18,459 nt of DNA from Candidatus Cloacimonadota bacterium (lineage in GTDB: Bacteria > Cloacimonadota > Cloacimonadia > Cloacimonadales > TCS61). The DNA is taken from positions 1 through 18,459 of the forward strand of contig JAUVIJ010000009.1 in NCBI GenBank assembly GCA_030592835.1, in the 5' to 3' direction. The notes beneath the pieces were generated by a model. That model was given only the letters and a program-made list of their open reading frames with translations. It was not told the DNA's origin and did not search any database. This document shows positions 7,810 to 14,177 of the stretch, piece by piece (the stretch's first letter is position 1; the number at the start of each line of letters is the position of its first letter). The translations under genes and the position numbers were made by a program.

Positions 7810-8711
7810 TGATAGATGAAAAGAATATAAACCCTGGTTTCAGAAGCGGTTTTGTAGCAATCGTCGGAAGACCCAATGTGGGAAAATCCACGTTAATAAA
7901 TAAGATCCTGGGCGAGAAGATCTCTATCATTTCACCCAAACCCCAGACGACCAGACATCAGATCAAAGGAATTTTTTCCGATGAAACCAGACAGATTATT
8001 TTTCTGGATACTCCGGGATTCCTCAAGCCCCGTTATGAACTTCAGGAACGTATGCACGAATATATCCGTTCCGCTCTGACAGATGCCGATCTGATCCTGT
8101 TTTTAACAGATGTCCGTAATTACCCCACCGATTTTGATCAGGATTTTTATCAGCTTCTCAATAATATCAAAACCCCAAAAATACTTGTCTTCAACAAAAT
8201 TGACCTGGTCAATGAAAAAACGACCACCGAGAAAATTGATCAAGCCCGACCTCTGGATTTCGATAAGATACTGCAGATATCTGCCCTGAAACAGCAGGAT
8301 TTCAGTGAATTTCTCGATCTGATAGAAAAATACTTGCCTTTTGGCGGACCCTTTTATGATCCCGATGAAATCTCAGACCTGCCACTGAGATTCTTTGTAC
8401 AGGAGATAATCCGGGAACAGATCTTTCTTGCCTACAGAGAAGAAATCCCTTATGCAGCCACAGTGACTGTTGAATCTTTTAAGGAATTACCTAATAAGAT
8501 CGAAATTGCAGCTAATATCTGGCTGGAAAGAAAATCACAGAAACCGATCCTCATCGGCAGTAAAGGGCAAAATATAAAAGACTTGAGATTGAAATCTGAA
8601 AAAGAGATCTATAAGATACTTGGAAAAAGAGCCCGACTCGACCTCTGGGTCAAGATAAAACCGGGTTGGAGAAAAAAGAAAAACGCTCTCAAGGAATTTG
8701 GTTATAGATAG
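7809..8711 (+). CDS. era: GTPase Era
   Basis: Era binds the 3' end of 16S rRNA and acts in 30S assembly. The 300-residue protein has all GTPase motifs: G1 GRPNVGKST (residues 20-28), G2 in QTTRH, G3 DTPG (Asp67), G4 NKID (Asn129) and G5 SAL. A C-terminal KH RNA-binding domain carries ILIGSKGQNIKDL (GSKG from residue 250) and ends WVKIKPGWRKK. I start it at the ATG that overlaps the holA stop by one base (TAATG), with AGGG at 7801-7804. A TTG four codons upstream is also open but has no better ribosome binding site. It is the last protein gene of the operon; no terminator is evident before the tRNA promoter. Confidence 0.96.
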   Translation: MIDEKNINPGFRSGFVAIVGRPNVGKSTLINKILGEKISIISPKPQTTRHQIKGIFSDETRQIIFLDTPGFLKPRYELQERMHEYIRSALTDADLILFLTDVRNYPTDFDQDFYQLLNNIKTPKILVFNKIDLVNEKTTTEKIDQARPLDFDKILQISALKQQDFSEFLDLIEKYLPFGGPFYDPDEISDLPLRFFVQEIIREQIFLAYREEIPYAATVTVESFKELPNKIEIAANIWLERKSQKPILIGSKGQNIKDLRLKSEKEIYKILGKRARLDLWVKIKPGWRKKKNALKEFGYR

Positions 8712-8726
8712 GGATTTAAAAAATAT

Positions 8727-8755
8727 TTGACAGCACTTTTCCCAGAAAATATTTG
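8727..8755 (+). promoter_or_regulatory. Promoter for the Ser-Ser-Gln tRNA genes
   Basis: TTGACA (8727-8732) and TATTTG (8750-8755) are separated by 17 bp, and the predicted start is a few bases before the first tRNA at 8770. The box sits only 15 nt after the era stop. Confidence 0.65.
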
Positions 8756-8769
8756 TCTCGTCTCACTTT

Positions 8770-8855
8770 GGAGGATTAGTTCTAATTGGTAAGACAGCGG
8801 TCTTGAAAACCGCCGGGCTTTGCCCTTGGGGGTTCGAGTCCCTCATCCTCCGCCA
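8770..8855 (+). tRNA. tRNA-Ser (anticodon TGA)
   Basis: The acceptor GGAGGAT (8770-8776) pairs with ATCCTCC (8845-8851), with discriminator G8852 and CCA at 8853-8855. The anticodon stem GCGGT/ACCGC holds loop CTTGAAA, giving TGA. The long variable arm (GGGCTTTGCCC) and discriminator G are typical of serine tRNAs. Confidence 0.95.
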
Positions 8856-8869
8856 TGATCTTTATCTAA

Positions 8870-8963
<94 letters not shown>

Positions 8964-8973
8964 GTTTATAGAT

Positions 8974-9048
8974 TGGGCCGTAGTCAAGCGGTAAGACACA
9001 TGGTTTTGGTCCATGCATTCGGGGGTTCGAATCCTCCCGGCCCAACCA
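8974..9048 (+). tRNA. tRNA-Gln (anticodon TTG)
   Basis: The acceptor TGGGCCG (8974-8980) pairs with CGGCCCA (9038-9044), with discriminator A9045 and CCA at 9046-9048. The anticodon stem CATGG/CCATG with loop TTTTGGT gives TTG. It is 10 nt downstream of the preceding serine tRNA. Confidence 0.95.
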
Positions 9049-9054
9049 GTCTTC

Positions 9055-9074
9055 GCTCCGAAATTCATCGGAGC
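9055..9074. repeat. Perfect hairpin after tRNA-Gln(TTG)
   Basis: GCTCCGA (9055-9061) and TCGGAGC (9068-9074) form a 7-bp stem with a 6-nt loop, flanked by CTTCG on the left and TTCGCC on the right. There is no T-run directly after it, so it is not a classic terminator. It is GC-rich compared with the surrounding DNA and may be a REP-like element or an RNA processing signal. Confidence 0.5.
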
Positions 9075-9159
9075 TTCGCCTGGCACGCCATGAAATACAA
9101 TTTTAGTGATTGTTAGATTTAACAAAAAGTCCGGATTGATTCTTTTTTTTAATTGATGT

Positions 9160-9233
9160 TGGGATGTCGTCTAATGGTAGGACAGCAGATTCTGGTTCTG
9201 TATGTGGGGGTTCGACTCCTCCCATCCCAACCA
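9160..9233 (+). tRNA. tRNA-Gln (anticodon CTG)
   Basis: The acceptor TGGGATG (9160-9166) pairs with CATCCCA (9223-9229), with discriminator A9230 and encoded CCA at 9231-9233. The anticodon stem GCAGA/TCTGT (one wobble) with loop TTCTGGT gives CTG. It is separated by 111 nt from tRNA-Gln(TTG). Confidence 0.94.
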
Positions 9234-9239
9234 TTGATT

Positions 9240-9270
9240 ACCCTCTTTACAGCGGGTTTTCGTTTTTTTT
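9240..9270 (+). terminator. Weak terminator after the tRNA cluster
   Basis: ACCC (9240-9243) can pair with GGGT (9254-9257) over a 10-nt loop, followed by two T-runs (9257-9260 and 9263-9270). The stem is short, but the T-rich tail and position after the last tRNA fit termination. Confidence 0.4.
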
Positions 9271-9320
9271 ACTATGATTCAGGATCGAATATTTTTTCTG
9301 GTGTTGGGTTTTGGGTGAAA

Positions 9321-9395
9321 ATTTAAAAGTTAAAAGTTGGAAAGTTCAAAAGTAAAAAAAGTTTAAAAGTTAGAAAGTATAAAGTTAAAAAGTTT
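9321..9395. repeat. Degenerate AAAGTT-type repeat block
   Basis: About ten imperfect copies of (T/A)AAAGTT with small insertions are strung together. A 15-nt part, AAAAGTTGGAAAGTT at 9332-9346, reappears exactly on the opposite strand at 14064-14078. It is non-coding in all frames by composition. Confidence 0.7.
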
Positions 9396-9580
9396 CTGAC
9401 TCAGTTCTTTTCTGAAATCTGATTTCTGTATTCTGATTCCTTTCTTATTTCTGGAGTCCACCTTTTCCAGGACGAGGCAACCGATTTCCATCTACCACCT
9501 ACCATCTTCCCAACTTGTTACGATTTACTCCTTACTAATCACGAATTACTTGTCACGTTTTACAAATCACGATTCTCAGC

Positions 9581-10486
9581 TTATTCATACCAGACCAGGA
9601 TATCGAATTTATCCTTTTCCGGCCATACCATTTGGAGAAGTTGAGACACCGCATTATTATTATATTCAACTTTCGCAGTCCCACCAAGTTTAAATATGAC
9701 AGTTGAAGTAGATTCAATAACAATTGCCCCTTCAACCCAGGCACTACCGACACCCATATCCATATCTCCTGTCACCCAAACGATACCGTAAAAATAACCT
9801 CCCGTCATCTCAATATTGCCATCCACATAAAGTAATCCACTACCTACCCAATCTGAATTGGAAATTTTTACAGAATTATCATTAACTTGTTCAACCCAGG
9901 TTATTCCATCAGGAGCAGCAAAATTATTGGCTGGATCAATATAAGTACGGTTAGCTCCGTTTTTTACGTCTTCTTTTGAATAACCGAACACCGATTCAAA
10001 ATCGAGAAGTGTATGTTCTGCTATAGTACCCTTTACCTCAGATGAACCTTTTATATCAACAGTTCCCGTTGTGGTTATAGCATCGGTAATTCCATTAGGG
10101 TCAAGGATCTTAGGATCATAAGCGAACAACGCCTTGCCTTGATGATTCGTCGTTATCCCTTGCATCTGACAACTGACATCAGCAGCAATTCTAATTGTAT
10201 CTTTTTGGGGATTTATATCGATCGATATCTTATTGATCATACCATCGAGTACATTAAAATTACTGAAATTTTTCACTGCCATCCCGGCAACCAGAGAATA
10301 ATTCTTATCGACTAACTGCTGCCAGGCATAGGTCAGAGCATAGTTACTGATATATTTGACCTGGCTGTTCACAATTTGACCGGTCATTGTATCAGGCATC
10401 TTCTGAACGTGAGAGGAAACCGAAGTCAGAACAACTGTCAGAGTAACGATGATTATAAATAATACTAAAATAGTAGTTTTACTCAT
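9581..10486 (-). CDS. Exported single-TM protein, PilX/DUF4900-like
   Basis: The 301-residue protein starts with MSKTTILVLFIIIVTLTVVL, a single N-terminal membrane helix, then a helical segment (VKYISNYALTYAWQQLVDKN) like the one after the helix in PilX/DUF4900-type pilus-associated proteins. No canonical prepilin cleavage motif (G-FTLIE) is present. The remainder is beta-rich. Near residues 210-265 are glycine-spaced strands (LLYVDGNIEMTGGYFYG, IVWVTGDMDMGVGSAW, VEGAIVIE) suggestive of a solenoid or polymer-forming surface domain. AGAGG lies a few bases before the ATG. It stands alone on the minus strand, divergent from the histidine kinase, and no pilus machinery gene is adjacent. The assignment is by pattern and is tentative; the function is unknown. 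Confidence 0.6.
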   Translation of the reverse strand: MSKTTILVLFIIIVTLTVVLTSVSSHVQKMPDTMTGQIVNSQVKYISNYALTYAWQQLVDKNYSLVAGMAVKNFSNFNVLDGMINKISIDINPQKDTIRIAADVSCQMQGITTNHQGKALFAYDPKILDPNGITDAITTTGTVDIKGSSEVKGTIAEHTLLDFESVFGYSKEDVKNGANRTYIDPANNFAAPDGITWVEQVNDNSVKISNSDWVGSGLLYVDGNIEMTGGYFYGIVWVTGDMDMGVGSAWVEGAIVIESTSTVIFKLGGTAKVEYNNNAVSQLLQMVWPEKDKFDILVWYE

Positions 10487-10654
10487 AATAACCTCTTATC
10501 TTTCAAAATATAATAATTCTTTCTATAAAATGCATTTGTTGTTCCATAAAAGTTCAGATTGTTGTGTTTTGTTGTCTGATAACCTGTTTATATGAATTGC
10601 TGTACCTGTTTGTTTAGATGGTTTTTAAGTATAAACTCATCCTGCTTTAAATTA

Positions 10655-10705
10655 CTGACATTATTATTTGTCACTATTACGGACTCTGTGTTATAATAAT
10701 GACAG
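10655..10705. promoter_or_regulatory. Inverted repeat overlapping a candidate promoter
   Basis: CTGACATTATTAT (10655-10667) and ATAATAATGACAG (10693-10705) are inverted with one mismatch in 13. Inside, TGACA-N8-TGTCA (10656-10673) is a perfect interrupted palindrome. Its right half overlaps TTGTCA (10668-10673), which together with TATAAT (10692-10697, 18-bp spacing) makes a plausible plus-strand promoter. The arrangement looks like an operator. Confidence 0.45.
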
Positions 10706-10852
10706 ATGATTCTAAATTCTGAAACGTTTTTAATCCTTTTTACCTGTTTTCTCTTTTGGGTTGTTTATTACTCAGATTATCTTCTATGCTAAAATAAACC
10801 CCTACTGCATTATCTGGAATAAAGAGTATTTATCTCCTGATTGAAAAATAGT

Positions 10853-10880
10853 TTGACCTTCTACTTAATCCATCTATATT
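10853..10880 (+). promoter_or_regulatory. Proximal promoter of the hybrid histidine kinase
   Basis: TTGACC (10853-10858) and TATATT (10875-10880) are spaced by 16 bp, leaving a short leader with TGGAG at 10901-10905 before the ATG at 10913. Confidence 0.6.
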
Positions 10881-10912
10881 GTGAATGAATTTTTTTAAAC
10901 TGGAGTTATTTT

Positions 10913-13753
10913 ATGGCTAAAAAGAGAATATTGATAGTTGAAGATGAGAGAATAATTGCAGAAGATATCAGAAGAACTCTGATCAACTTCGGCTATCATG
11001 TCATAGACATTGTATCTTCTGGTGAAGAAGCTATCAGAGTTTCCCTCGCCCAGATACCTGACCTGGTCTTAATGGATATTATGCTGGAAGGCGAATTGGA
11101 TGGGATCGAAGCAGCCACCCAGATCAGGAACAAGGTTGGTGCTCCGGTTATATATTTAACTGCCTATGCCAATGAAATAACCCTTCAGAGCGCAAAAATA
11201 ACAGAGCCTTTCGGTTATATTATCAAACCTTTCGAAGAAAGAGAACTGCATGCCACTATTGAAATGACATTTTACCGACATAAGATCGAAAAAGCTATTC
11301 AATTGAAGACCAGACAACAGGATCAATTGTTGGAATCGGCTCGTCATTTGACATCCAGTCTTGATGTAGAACAGGTCCTGGAACATATTGGTAACGGTGC
11401 TAAGAAGATCATGAAAGCACATTCCTGTGTTATCTATTTTCTGGAAGATGACGAATCCTTGAGGCCTGTTATTGTTATAGATCCTGATTATAAAGATACA
11501 ATCCTCCAAACAATAATCCCAATTGACAATAGTTTTACCGGTCAGGCAGTAAAAGCTAAGAAAGCATTATTTTTTAATGAATCTTTCGGTAAAGACACTG
11601 GATTACATGTCCCCGGTACTTCCGAATTGAAGGACGAAAGGATTATTGTCGCACCTTTTATGGTTGACAATAAAGTTATCGGAGCCATGTGTTTAAGCAG
11701 AATCGGGGAAATATTCACCAATGATGATATTGCCCTGGCAGAGGGATTTGCCACTTATGCTTCCACAGCTCTTAAGAATGCTCAGACCTATATGGATCTG
11801 CAGAAGGAGATGGAAGAAAGAAAGGTTGCCGAGACCATGCTGCATGAAACCCAGTTTCGATTGACTTCCATTTTCAAAAACGTTCCTTCAATAATCTTAT
11901 ATGAAAAATTCGGGGGCAGAGAATTCATTTCCGACAATATTAAACATCTTATTGGGATTTCCGCCAGACAATATATCCAGGGAAAAGTCCGAATCGAAGA
12001 CAGGATGCATCCGGAAGATAAACCGATCATTCTCAGCAAATTTCATGAATGGTACGAATCTGATGACAAGTCCCTACTTAATCTCTGGTATAGATTAAAG
12101 AATGCCCGGGGTGATTATATCTGGATCGAAGACCGGGTTGTAAAGGTCACTGATGCAAACAATAGTTATGTATCAGGAGTTATGATAGATAACACTAATC
12201 TAAAAGCTGCTGAAGAAGCGTTAAAGCAGAGTCAGCTCAGATACAAAGCTGTAGTCGAAGATCAGTCGGAACTGATAATCCGCTATAATAACAAGGGTAT
12301 ATTAACTTTTGTTAATGAAGCTTATTGCCGTTATTATCGGAAAGATCCCGAATCCCTGATCGGTTACGACTGGTATGAGATCCAGACAGCAGCCCAAAGT
12401 GATCAAGCCAGGATCCATATTGCTAAATTGAAAACTCCAAGCCAATCCACCGCCTACGAGCAGGAGGAGATTATCGATGGGAAAAGCAGTTGGATTGAAT
12501 GGACCCACCGAGCCATCTTTGATGAGAATGGGTTAATCATTGAATATCAGGCTTTCGGCAGAAATATCACAGACAATAAGCAGGCAGAAGAAGAAAAAGA
12601 AAATATTCAGCAACAGCTTATTCAATCCCAGAAAATGGAAGTGGTCGGACGTCTGGCGGGAGGTATTGCTCACGATTTCAATAATTTGCTCACTGCAATT
12701 AATGGTTATACCGACCTTATCCTCAAAAGGATATCCGCTAAGAATGAGAACAGAAAAGATCTGGAAGTCATTCAAAGCTGTGGTACCAGAGCTTCAGATC
12801 TAACCAAACAACTTTTAGCTTTTTCCAGAAAACAGATCATTCAACCCCGGTTCTTGGATCTTAATTATATCATAACCGACATGGATAAGATGTTACGACG
12901 ACTTATTGGTGAAAATTTGGATTACATTACGGTAGTCGATGAAAATCTGCCTACCATCAAAGCAGATAAAAGTCAAATCGAGTCAGTAGTTACAAATCTG
13001 GTGGTAAACGCAAAAGATGCTCTGGAAGAAAATGGTAAGATCATCGTTAAGACCGAGAAAGTTGTTTTTGACAAAGAAATCGATGCTATTGATAAAAAAA
13101 TTAAACCCGGGATTTATTCAAGATTGTCTGTTATGGATAACGGATCCGGAATGACTGAAGAAGTAAAAAAACATCTTTTCGAACCATTTTTTACAACTAA
13201 GGAACAGGGTAAAGGTACCGGACTGGGATTAGCCACAGTTTTTGGTATTATCGATCAGGCAAAGGGTTATATCAGGGTCAACAGTACCCTGGGTCAAGGC
13301 TCCAATTTCTGTGTTTTTTTTCCCGCATATGATCACAAAGCAGCGATAACCATGGATAAGGAAAGTGTGGATGATCTTCCCACTGGAACTGAAACCATTT
13401 TACTGACAGAGGATGAAGAAAGCATAAGAGAATATGTAAATGATATATTAACTGAGTTCGGTTATACCGTACTTGAAGCAGCGAGTGGTGAGGAAGCAAT
13501 AGCATTGGCACGTGATCATCCGGATAATATCCATCTTCTCTTCACCGATGTAGTTATGCCTTATATGAACGGACAGCAATTAATGGAGAAGGTTAAAGTG
13601 ATCCACCCGGAGATCAAGATTCTTTTCATGTCGGGGTACACCGAGTCTGTAGCAATTCAGAAGTGTGTCCTGGAATTGAAAATGGGATTTCTCCAGAAAC
13701 CCTTTTCTTCCGTCGAATTGATCAATAAAATCCGCGAAATACTGGATAGTTAA
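10913..13753 (+). CDS. Soluble hybrid sensor histidine kinase (REC-GAF-PAS-PAS-HisKA-HATPase-REC)
   Basis: The 946-residue protein has no membrane segment. Domain order: receiver at 1-125 with acidic pocket E10-D11, phospho-acceptor Asp55 (LVLMDIML) and Lys in YIIKPFEE; GAF at about 140-300; PAS at about 315-435; PAS at about 443-560; dimerisation/phosphoacceptor helix with His587 in GGIAHDFNNLL; ATPase domain with N-box VTNLVVNAKDAL, DNGSGM, FEPFFTTK and GTGLGLATV; and a C-terminal receiver with Asp879 (LLFTDVVMP). This is the usual architecture of cytosolic hybrid kinases that sense redox state, small ligands or an upstream phosphorelay. No response regulator with a DNA-binding output is adjacent, so it is an orphan here and probably passes phosphate to a distant HPt or regulator. 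The ribosome binding site TGGAG is 7 nt before the ATG. Confidence 0.95.
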   Translation: MAKKRILIVEDERIIAEDIRRTLINFGYHVIDIVSSGEEAIRVSLAQIPDLVLMDIMLEGELDGIEAATQIRNKVGAPVIYLTAYANEITLQSAKITEPFGYIIKPFEERELHATIEMTFYRHKIEKAIQLKTRQQDQLLESARHLTSSLDVEQVLEHIGNGAKKIMKAHSCVIYFLEDDESLRPVIVIDPDYKDTILQTIIPIDNSFTGQAVKAKKALFFNESFGKDTGLHVPGTSELKDERIIVAPFMVDNKVIGAMCLSRIGEIFTNDDIALAEGFATYASTALKNAQTYMDLQKEMEERKVAETMLHETQFRLTSIFKNVPSIILYEKFGGREFISDNIKHLIGISARQYIQGKVRIEDRMHPEDKPIILSKFHEWYESDDKSLLNLWYRLKNARGDYIWIEDRVVKVTDANNSYVSGVMIDNTNLKAAEEALKQSQLRYKAVVEDQSELIIRYNNKGILTFVNEAYCRYYRKDPESLIGYDWYEIQTAAQSDQARIHIAKLKTPSQSTAYEQEEIIDGKSSWIEWTHRAIFDENGLIIEYQAFGRNITDNKQAEEEKENIQQQLIQSQKMEVVGRLAGGIAHDFNNLLTAINGYTDLILKRISAKNENRKDLEVIQSCGTRASDLTKQLLAFSRKQIIQPRFLDLNYIITDMDKMLRRLIGENLDYITVVDENLPTIKADKSQIESVVTNLVVNAKDALEENGKIIVKTEKVVFDKEIDAIDKKIKPGIYSRLSVMDNGSGMTEEVKKHLFEPFFTTKEQGKGTGLGLATVFGIIDQAKGYIRVNSTLGQGSNFCVFFPAYDHKAAITMDKESVDDLPTGTETILLTEDEESIREYVNDILTEFGYTVLEAASGEEAIALARDHPDNIHLLFTDVVMPYMNGQQLMEKVKVIHPEIKILFMSGYTESVAIQKCVLELKMGFLQKPFSSVELINKIREILDS

Positions 13754-13820
13754 TTTTTTCAGAAAAAAACGTGACTAGTAACAAGAGACGACGACGAAGA
13801 AGGCAGAAGATAGAAAGAGC

Positions 13821-13853
13821 AAATTTTGAATGTTAAATTTTGAATTTTGAATT
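13821..13853. repeat. AAATTTTGAA-type simple repeat
   Basis: Three imperfect copies of AAATTTTGAAT/TTTTGAATT lie in tandem. This kind of degenerate intergenic repeat has no coding potential. Confidence 0.6.
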
Positions 13854-13908
13854 AAATTGCCTGTCTCGGCGTAATGTAATGTGGCTGGATGATTCGTATT
13901 TATATAGC

Positions 13909-13969
13909 AAAAACCTTCCGATTTTTATCTTACAGAAAAATTCACCATAAGAAAAATCGGAAGGTTTTT
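13909..13969. terminator. Long inverted repeat, probable bidirectional terminator
   Basis: An 18-bp perfect stem (13909-13926 with 13952-13969) contains CCTTCCG/CGGAAGG between A5 and T5 ends. It extends by CTTA/TAAG after a 2-nt bulge and has a 15-nt loop. A-run before and T-run after allow termination in both directions. It lies 156 nt after the histidine kinase stop. Confidence 0.65.
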
Positions 13970-14060
13970 CAATCTTGGCTCTAGTTACTCTGCTAAATAA
14001 AGAGAAACCAACGATCTATTAAGTTAAATCAATCAACTTATTTCAGAACGGTACGGTTTT

Positions 14061-14100
14061 TTAAACTTTCCAACTTTTGAACTTCTAAACTTCTGTTCTT
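14061..14100. repeat. AAAGTT-type repeat in inverse orientation
   Basis: The reverse complement of this stretch is the same degenerate AAAGTT family seen at 9321-9395, with 15 identical consecutive bases (14064-14078 against 9332-9346). Confidence 0.65.
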
Positions 14101-14130
14101 CAATCCCTAAATCCAAATAAAGAAACATAT

Positions 14131-14166
14131 AAAAAAAGGGAAGCTGTCCCAGCTTCCCTTTTTTTT
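14131..14166. terminator. Strong bidirectional terminator
   Basis: GGGAAGCTG (14138-14146) pairs perfectly with CAGCTTCCC (14150-14158) around TCC, with A7 before and T8 after. It lies 12 nt beyond the stop of the minus-strand TonB-dependent receptor gene and can also stop transcription from the left. Confidence 0.92.
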
Positions 14167-14177
14167 GTAATCTTTTC

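Larger units (their letters stand above)
9234..9580. other. Intergenic region with low-complexity repeats
   Basis: No convincing gene is present. After the weak terminator the stretch holds a block of degenerate AAAGTT units (9321-9395), then TCTGATTTCTG-like pieces, then pyrimidine-rich CTACCACCTACC and AATCACGA pieces up to the stop of the minus-strand gene. Confidence 0.6.
10487..10912. other. Divergent AT-rich regulatory region
   Basis: There is no gene. The region holds two candidate plus-strand promoters and an inverted repeat around 10655-10705, all listed separately. I found no convincing minus-strand promoter for the PilX-like gene. Confidence 0.55.
13754..14177. other. Convergent intergenic region
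   Basis: There is no gene. From left to right it holds a purine-rich GACGACGAAGAAGG-type stretch, a TTTTGAA-type repeat (13821-13853), a long inverted repeat (13909-13969), an AAAGTT-type repeat on the opposite strand (14061-14100) and a strong bidirectional terminator (14131-14166). Confidence 0.65.

Noticed and set aside
9321..9572. CRISPR array or diversity-generating template
   Set aside because: The repeats are short, degenerate and unspaced, with no constant repeat/unique spacer structure and no cas or reverse transcriptase gene in the window.
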